The position numbers and the translations under genes were made by a program. Below the pieces are notes generated by a model. The model worked only from the letters and a program-made list of their open reading frames with translations, did no database searches and had not been told where the DNA came from. Source: Arthrobacter sp. SLBN-122 (GTDB lineage: Bacteria > Actinomycetota > Actinomycetes > Actinomycetales > Micrococcaceae). Taken from it: 64,000 nucleotides of DNA. How positions within the stretch are numbered: position 1 is the stretch's first letter; every line of letters begins with the position of its first letter. This document shows positions 45,805 to 53,821 of this stretch, piece after piece. The DNA is taken from contig NZ_VFMS01000001.1 in NCBI RefSeq assembly GCF_006715165.1, positions 3,658,001-3,722,000 on the forward strand. The letters run 5' to 3'.

Positions 45805-46305
45805 CTAGATCTCGTAGTCCAGCGGCACGGGCTGCCCGTAGGCGCCGCCGTGGTACAGCAGGGGCGATCCCTCGCCGCCCACCTGGCCGTCCACCACCTG
45901 GACCACCACCACAGCGTTGTTCTCGAAGGACAGGCGCATCTGCACCTCACCGACCAGCCAGCCGGCAACGTCCTTCAGGATGGGTACCCCGTGCGGCCCG
46001 ATCTCCCAGTGGTTGCCTTCGAAGCGGTTGCCCGGGCGGGCAAAGCGCGCGGCCAGTTCCTGGTTCTCCAGCCCCAGCATGTGGACGCCCAGGTACTGGG
46101 TGTTGGCCACGGCGGGCCAGGACCTGGAACTGCGTGCCATGTTGAACGTGAACCGGGGCGGCTTGGCGGACAGCGACGCCACCGACGTGGCGGTAAACCC
46201 GTAGGGCTCGTCCTGGTAGTTCACGGTGATGATGGCAACGCCCGCGGCGTGGCGGCGGAACATCTCCCTGAACGTCTGCTCGAACGGCTCGCTGTTGTCG
46301 GTCAC
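45805..46305 (-). CDS. Flavin reductase-like (FMN-binding split barrel) protein
   Basis: Protein of 166 residues of the flavin reductase-like family, providing reduced FMN/FAD to monooxygenases or acting alone. MFRRHAAGVAIIT near the start, GFTATSVASLSAKPPRFTFN (FMN-binding strand) and LGVHMLGLENQELAARFA are typical. GTG 46305 is preferred over longer in-frame starts because AGGAG lies five bases upstream. No partner monooxygenase is nearby, so its substrate is unknown. It is divergent from the membrane-protein gene at 46434. Confidence 0.85.
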   Translation of the reverse strand: MTDNSEPFEQTFREMFRRHAAGVAIITVNYQDEPYGFTATSVASLSAKPPRFTFNMARSSRSWPAVANTQYLGVHMLGLENQELAARFARPGNRFEGNHWEIGPHGVPILKDVAGWLVGEVQMRLSFENNAVVVVQVVDGQVGGEGSPLLYHGGAYGQPVPLDYEI

Positions 46306-46420
46306 CGGAACTCCTGCACTAAGTGGTGTAACTCTTTCTCCAAGCGTATTGGCCCTCGACTGCGGCGGGAAAACCGGCAGCGGCAACACCCCTGCCGGAG
46401 GCCCTGCCAGGAACCTTTGT

Positions 46421-46426
46421 TAAGGT
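46421..46426 (+). promoter_or_regulatory. -10 element of the 46434 gene, leaderless type
   Basis: TAAGGT ends seven bases before ATG 46434, without a Shine-Dalgarno. An upstream in-frame GTG (46425) would overlap this hexamer. Confidence 0.45.
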
Positions 46427-46433
46427 GTGTTGC

Positions 46434-46964
46434 ATGACAACCTCCGCCCGCCCTGCCAGGCGGCTGCCCTGGTCCCTGCTGCTGGTCCCCGCGGTTTCCG
46501 GGATTCCGGCAGGCATCCTCTGGTGGCTCCTGGCGCCGGGCGGATTGAACCTGATGACGCGGGATCCGGCCCTGGCATCAGGCACTGTTCCGCTGGTGTG
46601 GCTGCCACGCGACCTCACCCTCGCCGGGATCCTGGTGCTGGCCGGCTGCCTGCTGGCCGTGTTCCTGGCGGACGGCAAACGCCGGGACCCGCAGGTGGCC
46701 CTGCTGGCCGGCCTTGCCGGGGCCCTGGCAGGCAGCATCTTCGCGTGGGGGACAGGGATCCTGGCAGCCCGGCTGTTTGGTCCTGCTGTCGACGCCTCGG
46801 CGAACGCCAGCATTGCCTTTTCCCTCCGGGCCTGGCCGGTGCTGCTGCTGGGGCCTGCCGCCACGGCCGTGTCGGTCTTCGTGCTGGAGCTGGTGGGAGG
46901 GGCGGGCAGGAAGCCGCAGGTGGAGGCGGCTGAACGGGCAGGCGGGAACAGCCCCGTAAAATAG
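46434..46964 (+). CDS. Small polytopic membrane protein, unknown function
   Basis: Protein of 176 residues starting [13 protein letters not shown] with four predicted hydrophobic segments ([37 protein letters not shown]; a Gly/Ala segment near [35 protein letters not shown]). The basic N-terminus should be cytoplasmic. ATG 46434 is chosen over GTG 46425, which falls in a -10-like hexamer. Small membrane proteins of this kind precede hisD in other actinobacteria, but I cannot assign a role. Confidence 0.75.
   Translation: MTTSARPARRLPWSLLLVPAVSGIPAGILWWLLAPGGLNLMTRDPALASGTVPLVWLPRDLTLAGILVLAGCLLAVFLADGKRRDPQVALLAGLAGALAGSIFAWGTGILAARLFGPAVDASANASIAFSLRAWPVLLLGPAATAVSVFVLELVGGAGRKPQVEAAERAGGNSPVK
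46957..46962 (+). promoter_or_regulatory. -10 element of hisD, leaderless type
   Basis: TAAAAT ends six bases before GTG 46969. It overlaps the last codons and stop of the preceding gene. No Shine-Dalgarno. Confidence 0.55.
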
Positions 46965-46968
46965 TCCC

Positions 46969-48336
46969 GTGACCACTTTCCCGGAGTTTCCCGCCCCTGC
47001 TGCCGCCGCCGTCGATTTCCGTACCGTCGACCTTCGTGGCCGCAACCTGACGCTTGCCGCGCTGCGCGCCGCCGTGCCCCGCGCCAAGGGCCAGACAGTG
47101 GCAGACGCCGAGGCAAAGGTGCTGGAGATCATCTCCGCCGTCCGGCAGCGCGGCTTCGCGGCCCTGGCGGAGCTGGCGGAACGGTTCGACGGCGCAGCGC
47201 AGGACCACCCGCTGGTCCCCGCGGATGCGATTGAGGCAGCGCTGGACCAGTTGGACCCGGCGGTGCGGGCCGCCCTGGAGGAATCCATCAGCCGGGCACG
47301 GAAATTCGCCGACGCCCAGCGCCCCCGCAATGTGGACGTCGAACTGGGCGACGGCGCAGTGGTCAGCCAGAACTGGGTGCCCGTGGCCCGCGTGGGGCTG
47401 TACGTTCCCGGCGGCCTTGCCGTCTACCCGTCATCGGTGGTCATGAACGTTGTGCCCGCACTGGCGGCAGGCGTGGTGTCCATTGCCCTGGCCTCGCCGC
47501 CGCAAAAGGAGTTCGGCGGCCTGCCGCACCCCACCATCCTTGCGGCAGCAGCGCTGCTGGGCATCACCGAGGTCTATGCCATCGGCGGCGCCCAGGCCAT
47601 CGCCGCCTTCGCGTACGGGGTCGAAGCCTCGCCGTCCGGTCCTTCGCTTGAGCCCGTGGACGTGGTGACGGGGCCCGGGAACATTTTCGTGGCCACGGCC
47701 AAGCGGCTGGTCAAGGGTGTGGTGGGAATCGACTCCGAGGCGGGAACCACCGAGATTGCCATCCTGGCCGATGACTCCGCGCAGCCGGCACTGGTGGCCG
47801 CCGACCTGCTCAGCCAGGCCGAGCACGACCCCAAGGCCGCCTCGGTCCTGATCACGGACTCGGAAGAGCTGGCCGCGGCCGTACGCGCCGAACTGGAACT
47901 GCAGGCCGCCGCGACCAAGCACTCGGCGAGGGTCCAGGAGGCGCTGTCCGGCCCGCAGTCCGGCGTCGTGCTGGTGGACAATCTGGAGCAGGGGATCGCT
48001 GCCTGCGACGCCTACGCGGCCGAGCACCTGGAAATTATGACCCGGGATGCTGCGGCGGTGGCTGCGCGGATCCGGAACGCGGGCGCCATCTTCGTCGGCG
48101 ACTACAGCCCCGTGAGCCTTGGAGACTACTGCGCCGGCTCCAACCACGTGCTGCCCACCAGCGGCACCGCTGCTTTTTCATCGGGGCTGAACGTCACCAC
48201 TTTCCTGCGCGCCATCCAGGTGGTCAATTACAGCCGTGACGCCCTGGCAGCGGTCAGCGGACACATCGTGAGCCTGTCCCGGGCCGAGGACCTTCCGGCC
48301 CACGGCGACGCAGTTACGGTCCGGTTCCCCGGCTGA
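46969..48336 (+). CDS. hisD: Histidinol dehydrogenase
   Basis: Zinc- and NAD-dependent enzyme of 455 residues catalysing the last two oxidations of histidine synthesis (histidinol to histidine). [26 protein letters not shown] is split across the NAD-binding region (in two halves), then [52 protein letters not shown] and YAAEHLEIM supply the active-site His/Glu. No other his gene follows within the window, so hisD is separated from the rest of its pathway here. GTG 46969 is probably leaderless. Confidence 0.95.
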   Translation: MTTFPEFPAPAAAAVDFRTVDLRGRNLTLAALRAAVPRAKGQTVADAEAKVLEIISAVRQRGFAALAELAERFDGAAQDHPLVPADAIEAALDQLDPAVRAALEESISRARKFADAQRPRNVDVELGDGAVVSQNWVPVARVGLYVPGGLAVYPSSVVMNVVPALAAGVVSIALASPPQKEFGGLPHPTILAAAALLGITEVYAIGGAQAIAAFAYGVEASPSGPSLEPVDVVTGPGNIFVATAKRLVKGVVGIDSEAGTTEIAILADDSAQPALVAADLLSQAEHDPKAASVLITDSEELAAAVRAELELQAAATKHSARVQEALSGPQSGVVLVDNLEQGIAACDAYAAEHLEIMTRDAAAVAARIRNAGAIFVGDYSPVSLGDYCAGSNHVLPTSGTAAFSSGLNVTTFLRAIQVVNYSRDALAAVSGHIVSLSRAEDLPAHGDAVTVRFPG

Positions 48337-48343
48337 ATTCGTA

Positions 48344-48389
48344 CCACTACATGTAGTAATTACAGGATTGTTATTACCCCACATGTGCC
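48344..48389 (+). promoter_or_regulatory. Two NrdR boxes upstream of nrdR
   Basis: ACTACATGTAGT (48346-48357) is a perfect palindrome matching actinobacterial NrdR boxes. A second, weaker palindrome CACATGTG (48380-48387) has its centre 32 bp away, the three-turn spacing typical of paired NrdR sites. They lie in the 143-bp hisD-nrdR gap, suggesting nrdR autoregulation. Confidence 0.65.
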
Positions 48390-48479
48390 CGTAAACTGGG
48401 AGGCGCCACAGCATTGCCCCCCGGCGGTGCTGATGGCCTCCAACGACGTTGCACGCCACAAGCGAAAAGGGGGAACGCC

Positions 48480-48983
48480 ATGTACTGCCCGTTCTGCCGC
48501 AACCCCGATTCCCGCGTGGTGGACAGCCGCATGGCTGATGACGGCTCAGCCATCCGCAGGCGCCGGCAGTGCCCTGAATGCGGCCGCCGGTTCACAACGG
48601 TGGAAACCACCAGCCTCTCCGTGATCAAGCGGTCCGGCGTGGGCGAGCCCTTCAGCCGCAGCAAGGTCATCAACGGGGTGCGCAAGGCCTGCCAGGGCCG
48701 GCCGGTGAGTGAGGACGACCTCGCCATGCTGGCCCAGGAAGTGGAAGAACAGATCCGGTCCTCCGGCGCAGCCGAAATCGATGCCCACGAGGTGGGCCTG
48801 GTGATCCTGGGGCCGCTGCAGAAGCTCGACAAGGTGGCGTACCTGCGCTTTGCCAGCGTGTACCAGGCGTTCGAGTCCCTTGAGGATTTTGAAACCGCCA
48901 TCGCCCTGCTCCGCCACGAGGCCGAGGAAGACGCCAAGGGCGCGGCCCCCAGCGCCAAGAGCTCCGAGAAGAGCCCCCTCTAG
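48480..48983 (+). CDS. nrdR: Transcriptional repressor NrdR
   Basis: Zinc-ribbon and ATP-cone repressor (167 residues) of ribonucleotide reductase genes, sensing ATP/dATP. The zinc ribbon uses C3, C6, C31 and C34 (MYCPFC and CPECG). The ATP-cone follows with [17 protein letters not shown] (and [11 protein letters not shown]). ATG 48480 with AAAAGGGGGA upstream is chosen over an earlier in-frame ATG at 48414. No nrd reductase gene is in this window. Confidence 0.95.
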   Translation: MYCPFCRNPDSRVVDSRMADDGSAIRRRRQCPECGRRFTTVETTSLSVIKRSGVGEPFSRSKVINGVRKACQGRPVSEDDLAMLAQEVEEQIRSSGAAEIDAHEVGLVILGPLQKLDKVAYLRFASVYQAFESLEDFETAIALLRHEAEEDAKGAAPSAKSSEKSPL

Positions 48984-48986
48984 ACT

Positions 48987-49026
48987 CCGGTGGCGGCAGC
49001 GGAGGGGAAGCCGCAGCCGCCACCGG
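48987..49026. terminator. Bidirectional terminator between nrdR and ppgK
   Basis: CCGGTGGCGGCAGCGG (48987-49002) pairs with CCGCAGCCGCCACCGG (49011-49026) with one internal mismatch, in the 52-bp gap between convergent genes. Confidence 0.65.
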
Positions 49027-49035
49027 CACCACTGC

Positions 49036-49839
49036 CTACTTGGCCAGCTTGTGCTTCAGGGCGATTTCCAGTGCGGCGCCCACAATCCCTGCCTCGTTGC
49101 GCAGGACGGCCGGCACAATCGGGGTGCGCAGCTTGAGGTTGGGCAGGTACTCATCCGCGCGCTTGGAGATCCCGCCGCCCACAATGAACAGTTCCGGCGA
49201 GAACAGAAACTCCACGTGGGAGAAGTAGCGCTGCAGCAGCACGCTGTACTCGTCCCAGGACAACCCGTCCCGCTCCCGTGCCACGGCGGACGCCTTCGAT
49301 TCGGCGTCGAAACCGTCAATCTCCAGGTGGCCCAGTTCAGCATTGGGAACCAGCTTGCCGTCGAAGATGAAGGCGGAACCGATGCCGGTGCCGAGGGTGA
49401 TGACCAGGACGGTCCCGGAGACGCCGGCGCCGGCACCGTAGCGGGCCTCGGCCAGGCCGGCTGCGTCGGCGTCGTTGATGACCTCTACGGGACGGCCCAG
49501 TTTTGCGGTGAGGAGAGCGTCGATGTCGGTGTCCAGCCAGCTCTTGTCCACGTTGGCGGCCGAGTGGACCACGCCGTGCTGGATGATCCCCGGGAAGGTC
49601 ACGCCCACGGGGGAGCCGGCTTCCGGTGCCTCGGGGCGTGCCGAAAGCTCGGCCACCACCAGGGCCACCGCCTCGGCGACGGCCTCAGGGGTGGCAGGCT
49701 GGGGGGTGGGCACGCGGAAGCGGTCACCCAGGAGCTTGCCCTTCTTCAGGTCGACAATGCCGCCCTTGATCCCCGTACCACCGATGTCGATGCCGATCAG
49801 GGGTGCGTTCTTGTGCGGTTTTTCGTCCTTCTTGGCCAA
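49036..49839 (-). CDS. ppgK: Polyphosphate glucokinase
   Basis: ROK-fold kinase of 267 residues that phosphorylates glucose with inorganic polyphosphate (and ATP in many members). IGIDIGGTGIKGGIVD is the phosphate-binding region; INDADAAGLAEARYGAG and LGTGIGSA supply the sugar and phosphate contacts, and ELGHLEIDG replaces the zinc motif of ordinary ROK kinases. A close enzyme from Arthrobacter (polyphosphate/ATP glucomannokinase) is characterised. TTG 49839 is the best start. With the ATP-type kinase at 7043 the window holds two glucokinases of different donor class. Confidence 0.9.
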   Translation of the reverse strand: MAKKDEKPHKNAPLIGIDIGGTGIKGGIVDLKKGKLLGDRFRVPTPQPATPEAVAEAVALVVAELSARPEAPEAGSPVGVTFPGIIQHGVVHSAANVDKSWLDTDIDALLTAKLGRPVEVINDADAAGLAEARYGAGAGVSGTVLVITLGTGIGSAFIFDGKLVPNAELGHLEIDGFDAESKASAVARERDGLSWDEYSVLLQRYFSHVEFLFSPELFIVGGGISKRADEYLPNLKLRTPIVPAVLRNEAGIVGAALEIALKHKLAK

Positions 49840-49871
49840 TGGGATTCCGTTCGTGACAGGGGCGGGCAGGA

Positions 49872-49893
49872 AAAGGGGCCGCTTTCGGCGGCC
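49872..49893 (-). terminator. Putative terminator of map
   Basis: On the minus strand GGCCGC-CGAAA-GCGGCC (49893-49877) runs into CCTTTTCC, downstream of the map stop at 49949. The stem is short (6 bp). Confidence 0.5.
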
Positions 49894-49948
49894 AGTAACA
49901 GGTGTCCGGTCTTCGCCGGCAGCATGCCCTGAGCGGGCATGGGACGGG

Positions 49949-50827
49949 CTACGGGAGGGTGAGGATCTCGGCGCCGGTCTCGGTGACCAGCAGGGTGTGT
50001 TCGAACTGGGCGGTGCGACGGTGGTCCCGGGTCACCACCGTCCAGTCGTCGCTCCACATGTCCCAATCCACGGTGCCGAGCGTGAGCATCGGTTCGATGG
50101 TGAACACCATCCCGGCCTCAATGACCGTGTTGTAGGCAGGGGCGGCATCATAGTGCGGGATGATCAGCCCCGTGTGGAACGCTTCACCAACGCCGTGGCC
50201 CGTGAAGTCACGCACCACGCCGTACCCGAACCGCTTGGCATAGGACTGGATGGCCCGTCCAATGACGTTGATTTCCCGTCCCGGCGCCACCGCCTTGATG
50301 GCCCGGTTCAGCGACTCCCGGGTGCGTTCCACCAGCAGCCGGGATTCCTCGTCCACGTCCCCCACCAGGAAGGTGTAGTTGGTGTCTCCGTGGACGCCGT
50401 TGATGTAGGCCGTGATGTCGATGTTCAGGATGTCGCCGTCCTGGACCACCGTGCTGTCCGGGATGCCATGGCAGATGACCTCGTTCAACGAGGAGCACAG
50501 CGATTTGGGGAATCCGCGGTACCCGAGTGTGGACGGGTAGGCCTGGTGGTCCAGCAGGAACTCGTGGCCCACCCTGTCCAGTTCGTCAGTGGTGACGCCC
50601 GGCTGGATGTGCTTGCCCACCTCGACGATGGCCTGCGCCGCGATCTTTCCGGCGATCCGGATCTTCTCGATGGTCTCCGCGGACTTGACCTCGGAACCGG
50701 TGAATTTTGCGGGCGCGGGCTTGCCCACGTACTCCGGACGGGGGATGGACGCCGGGACGGGACGCTGCGGACTCAGGGTACCCGGGGTGAGGGTGCCAAT
50801 GGGTGCAGTCGAGGCAAGGGAAGGCAT
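49949..50827 (-). CDS. map: Methionine aminopeptidase, type I
   Basis: Dinuclear metalloenzyme of 292 residues removing N-terminal Met. Metal ligands are visible as D in NIDITAY, D in VHGDTNY, H in [12 protein letters not shown] in FTIEPM and E in QFEHTLLV. The ~40-residue N-terminal extension with an SH3-ligand-like proline run ([16 protein letters not shown]) is typical of actinobacterial MetAPs. Start ATG 50827 is six bases after a TATGAT -10, pointing to a leaderless transcript. Confidence 0.95.
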   Translation of the reverse strand: MPSLASTAPIGTLTPGTLSPQRPVPASIPRPEYVGKPAPAKFTGSEVKSAETIEKIRIAGKIAAQAIVEVGKHIQPGVTTDELDRVGHEFLLDHQAYPSTLGYRGFPKSLCSSLNEVICHGIPDSTVVQDGDILNIDITAYINGVHGDTNYTFLVGDVDEESRLLVERTRESLNRAIKAVAPGREINVIGRAIQSYAKRFGYGVVRDFTGHGVGEAFHTGLIIPHYDAAPAYNTVIEAGMVFTIEPMLTLGTVDWDMWSDDWTVVTRDHRRTAQFEHTLLVTETGAEILTLP

Positions 50828-50833
50828 AGATTG

Positions 50834-50839
50834 ATCATA
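50834..50839 (-). promoter_or_regulatory. -10 element of map, leaderless type
   Basis: On the minus strand TATGAT stands six bases before ATG 50827; no Shine-Dalgarno. Confidence 0.6.
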
Positions 50840-50947
50840 TAAGGCACCACAGAACGCCCAACAACCGACAAGCGGCGGAGGACACACGTAAAGGTTTGTG
50901 TTACGTGCATCACCCGGTTTTCCCTGTCGCCGGAACGAGGAGCAACG

Positions 50948-51115
50948 ATGACTGAGTACTGGTTCAACATCAAGACCCACGAGGTGGAAGAGGACCGGCT
51001 GTCGGACTGGAGCCAGCTCATTGGGCCGTACAAGACCCGGGCGGAAGCCGAACATGCCCTGGAGAAGGTCAAGGCGCGCAACGAGGCCTGGGAAAAGCAG
51101 GACGACGACGACTGA
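50948..51115 (+). CDS. Small SPOR-like conserved protein (55 aa)
   Basis: A short but convincing gene: ATG 50948 with GAGGAG seven bases upstream, codon use like its neighbours, ends TGA at 51113-51115. The peptide begins [15 protein letters not shown], continues through [21 protein letters not shown] and ends in four Asp. The order (WFNIKT ... [13 protein letters not shown]) resembles a minimal SPOR domain, which in other proteins binds denuded peptidoglycan glycan; no signal peptide or membrane helix is present, so a cytoplasmic role is more likely. Similar small proteins are common in actinobacteria. It is divergent from map. Confidence 0.75.
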   Translation: MTEYWFNIKTHEVEEDRLSDWSQLIGPYKTRAEAEHALEKVKARNEAWEKQDDDD

Positions 51116-51141
51116 CGGCATTATTGGGCAAAGCGCCAGGC

Positions 51142-51224
51142 CGTTTTGGCGGCATTCCTCCGCGGACTGCCTCGGCCGCTGGCGGCCTCACCTTGACGTC
51201 CGCTTCCGGAATACCGCCAAAACG
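51142..51224. repeat. Long imperfect inverted repeat between small SPOR-like gene and panB
   Basis: CGTTTTGGCGGCATTCC (51142-51158) pairs with GGAATACCGCCAAAACG (51208-51224), 16 of 17 matching, around a 49-base loop that itself holds GGCCGC-TG-GCGGCC. It fills the 174-bp gap between convergent genes. It could act as a terminator, but the arms are AT/GC-mixed rather than simple GC and no U-tract follows closely. Confidence 0.5.
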
Positions 51225-51289
51225 CCGTCCAGGTGCGCGCGGCTGCCGGCAGGTCGCCTGTTCCAGGGCTCTCGGGACGATGAAAAAGG

Positions 51290-52225
51290 TTAGAAGGTAT
51301 GTTCCTGGCCGGGGAACTGGCCGGACCTGACGTCCTCACCATAGGCCGTGGCGGCGTCGAGCAAGGTGGTCCGCAGGTCCGCGTACTGCTTGACGAACTT
51401 GGCCATCCGGCCGCCCCGCAAACCTGCCATGTCCTGCCAGACAAGGACCTGGCCGGTGGTCGCTTTGCCGGCGCCGATGCCCACCGTGGGGACACTGACC
51501 GCAGCATCAACCGCCGCCGCCGTCTCCGCAGGCACCATTTCCATCAGCACGCAGAACGCTCCGGCGTCCGCCAGCGCAACGGCGTCGTCAATCAACCGCT
51601 GGGCGTCGTCGCCGCGGCCCTGGACGCGGTAACCGCCCAGGGCGTGTTCGCTTTGGGGCGTGAAGCCGATGTGCGCCATGACCGGAATGCCTGCCTGCAC
51701 CATCGCCCGGACTGTCGGCGCATAGTACTTCCCGCCCTCGATCTTCACGGCGTGGGCCAGCCCTTCCTTCAGGAAGCGGACGCCGGCGCCCACGGCCTGT
51801 TCCGCGCTGACCTCGTAGCTGCCGAAGGGAAGGTCCGCCACCACCAGGGCACGCTTGGCGGACCTGGCGACAGCCCGGCACAGGGGGAGCAGTTCGTCCA
51901 CGGTCACCGGAAGGCTGGTCTCGTTGCCAAAGACGTTGTTCGAGGCCGAATCGCCCACCAGCAGCACCTCGATGCCGGCGGCGTCGAAAATCTCGGCCGT
52001 GTACTGCTCGTAGGCAGTGAGCATGGCGAACCTGGTGCCATCGCGCTTGGCCTGCTGCAGGTGGTGGATGCGGACCTTTGCCGGCTTCCGTTCAGCCGGA
52101 GCCGCAGCCCGGGCCGGAGCCGCAGCCGGTGTGCTGGGGCCGCTGCCGTACGGGGCGGGTACTTCTGCGGACGCGCTGGAGTCGGAGCTGTTGCTGGAGG
52201 CCATGGGATGAGCGTAGTGCGCCAT
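51290..52225 (-). CDS. panB: 3-methyl-2-oxobutanoate hydroxymethyltransferase
   Basis: First committed enzyme of pantothenate synthesis, transferring a hydroxymethyl from methylene-THF to alpha-ketoisovalerate. 311 residues: VGDSASNNVFG (metal Asp), DLPFGSYEVS, VKIEGGKYY, MAHIGFTPQ, MEMVPAE and GIGAGKATTGQVLVWQD are all present. A ~50-residue Ala/Pro-rich N-terminal extension precedes the core. ATG 52225 lies just after a TAGGAC -10; an ATG at 52204 is the alternative. panC is not in this window. Confidence 0.95.
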   Translation of the reverse strand: MAHYAHPMASSNSSDSSASAEVPAPYGSGPSTPAAAPARAAAPAERKPAKVRIHHLQQAKRDGTRFAMLTAYEQYTAEIFDAAGIEVLLVGDSASNNVFGNETSLPVTVDELLPLCRAVARSAKRALVVADLPFGSYEVSAEQAVGAGVRFLKEGLAHAVKIEGGKYYAPTVRAMVQAGIPVMAHIGFTPQSEHALGGYRVQGRGDDAQRLIDDAVALADAGAFCVLMEMVPAETAAAVDAAVSVPTVGIGAGKATTGQVLVWQDMAGLRGGRMAKFVKQYADLRTTLLDAATAYGEDVRSGQFPGQEHTF

Positions 52226-52230
52226 CCGCT

Positions 52231-52236
52231 GTCCTA
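52231..52236 (-). promoter_or_regulatory. -10 element of panB, leaderless type
   Basis: On the minus strand TAGGAC stands five bases before ATG 52225, without a Shine-Dalgarno. Confidence 0.45.
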
Positions 52237-52480
52237 GCTACCGCGTGCAAGGCGGGACAAAGGTGATTAGCGTCTCAGCGGCCTGCAGGGACCCATGCCA
52301 GCGGGCGGTGGAAACCGCGCCGGGCGCGGCCTGGGCTGCCTGCCACGTTAATGCTGTGTTACGCAGGGCCCTTGCTCAAGCATCGGTGCCGAATGATTAG
52401 TACAGTGTTGATGAACTGCTGCCGGCTTTCCCCTTTGCCTGGGCCCCGGAGCATGAACGTTGACCGGAGAAGAGGCCATC

Positions 52481-53821
52481 ATGGACCGCCAGCAAGAATT
52501 TGTCCTGCGCACGATCGAAGAGCGGGACGTACGTTTCGTGCGCCTGTGGTTCACCGACGTCGTGGGTTCGCTGAAGTCCGTGGCCCTGGCGCCGGCGGAA
52601 GTCGAGGGAGCATTCGAGGAAGGCCTAGGCTTCGACGGTTCCTCCATTGAAGGACTTGCCCGCGTCTTTGAATCGGACATGCTGGCCCAGCCCGATCCTG
52701 CCACCTTCCAGATCCTGCCGTGGCGCGGTGAGACCGAACAGACTTCGCGGATGTTCTGCGACATCCTCACCCCTGACGGTGAGCCTTCCGCCGCCGATCC
52801 GCGCAACGTGCTGAAGCGGACCCTCGCCAAGGCGGCGGACATGGGCTTCACCTGCTACACGCATCCGGAGATCGAGTTCTACCTCCTCAAGTCGCACGAG
52901 CCCGGTCCGGACGGCGCGCCGGTGCCCGTTGATGAGGGCGGCTACTTCGACCACGTTCCCGGCGGCGTGGCCCAGGACTTTCGCCGCACGGCGGTCACCA
53001 TGCTGGAGTCCGTGGGCATTTCCGTGGAGTTCAGCCACCACGAGGCAGGCCCCGGCCAGAACGAGATCGACCTCCGCTACGCAGACGCGCTGCAGACGGC
53101 CGACAACATCATGACGTTCCGCACCGTCATCAAGGAGGTGGCGCTGCAGCAGGGCACGTATGCCACGTTCATGCCCAAGCCCTTCACCGACCACCCCGGC
53201 TCCGGCATGCACACGCACTTCTCCCTGTTCGAGGGTGACAGCAACGCGTTCTTCGAGGCAGGTGCGGAGTTCCAGCTGTCCAAAACGGCCCGGCAGTTCA
53301 TTGCCGGCATCCTCAAGCACGCCCCCGAGTTCACCGCTGTTACCAACCAGTTCGTCAACTCCTACAAGCGGTTGTGGGGCGGCGGCGAGGCACCCAGCTA
53401 CCTGAGCTGGGGCCACAACAACCGCTCTGCCCTGGTCCGTGTGCCCCTGTACAAGCCGGGCAAGGGCCAGTCAGCGCGCATCGAGTACCGCGGCATCGAC
53501 TCCGCTGCCAACCCCTACCTTGCCTATGCGGTCCTGCTCGGTGCCGGGCTGAAGGGCATCGAGGAAGGCTACGAGCTGCCGGCAGCCGCCGAGGACGACG
53601 TCTGGTCGCTGAGCTCGGCTGAGCGCCGCGCCATGGGCCACGACCCCCTGCCGGCCAGCCTGCACGATGCCATCCGCTCCATGGAGGACTCGGAACTCAT
53701 GCCGCAGATCCTGGGCGAACAGGTCTACGAGCACTTCCTGCGCAACAAGCGCGCTGAATGGCAGGACTACCGGCTGCAGGTGACGCCCTACGAGCTGCAG
53801 CGCAACCTCGGCATCCTCTAG
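52481..53821 (+). CDS. glnA2: Glutamine synthetase, GlnA2 type
   Basis: GSI-type glutamine synthetase-like protein of 446 residues, the length of mycobacterial GlnA2, which is next to glnE there too. VGSLKSVALAPAE and GFDGSSIEGLAR near the start, then PEIEFYLL, GPGQNEIDLRY, GSGMHTHFSLF, and the ATP/Glu region NNRSALVRVP are present. The tyrosine that GlnE adenylylates in GlnA1 is replaced by W375 (DDVWSLS), so it should escape that control. ATG 52481 follows GGAGAAGAGG; a TTG 21 bases upstream is less likely. The product may act on glutamate poorly or on polyamines. Confidence 0.92.
   Translation: MDRQQEFVLRTIEERDVRFVRLWFTDVVGSLKSVALAPAEVEGAFEEGLGFDGSSIEGLARVFESDMLAQPDPATFQILPWRGETEQTSRMFCDILTPDGEPSAADPRNVLKRTLAKAADMGFTCYTHPEIEFYLLKSHEPGPDGAPVPVDEGGYFDHVPGGVAQDFRRTAVTMLESVGISVEFSHHEAGPGQNEIDLRYADALQTADNIMTFRTVIKEVALQQGTYATFMPKPFTDHPGSGMHTHFSLFEGDSNAFFEAGAEFQLSKTARQFIAGILKHAPEFTAVTNQFVNSYKRLWGGGEAPSYLSWGHNNRSALVRVPLYKPGKGQSARIEYRGIDSAANPYLAYAVLLGAGLKGIEEGYELPAAAEDDVWSLSSAERRAMGHDPLPASLHDAIRSMEDSELMPQILGEQVYEHFLRNKRAEWQDYRLQVTPYELQRNLGIL

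Noticed and set aside
46425..46433. GTG 46425 as start of the small membrane protein
   Set aside because: It lies within the TAAGGT -10-like hexamer; ATG 46434 fits the leaderless pattern and gives a normal basic N-terminus.
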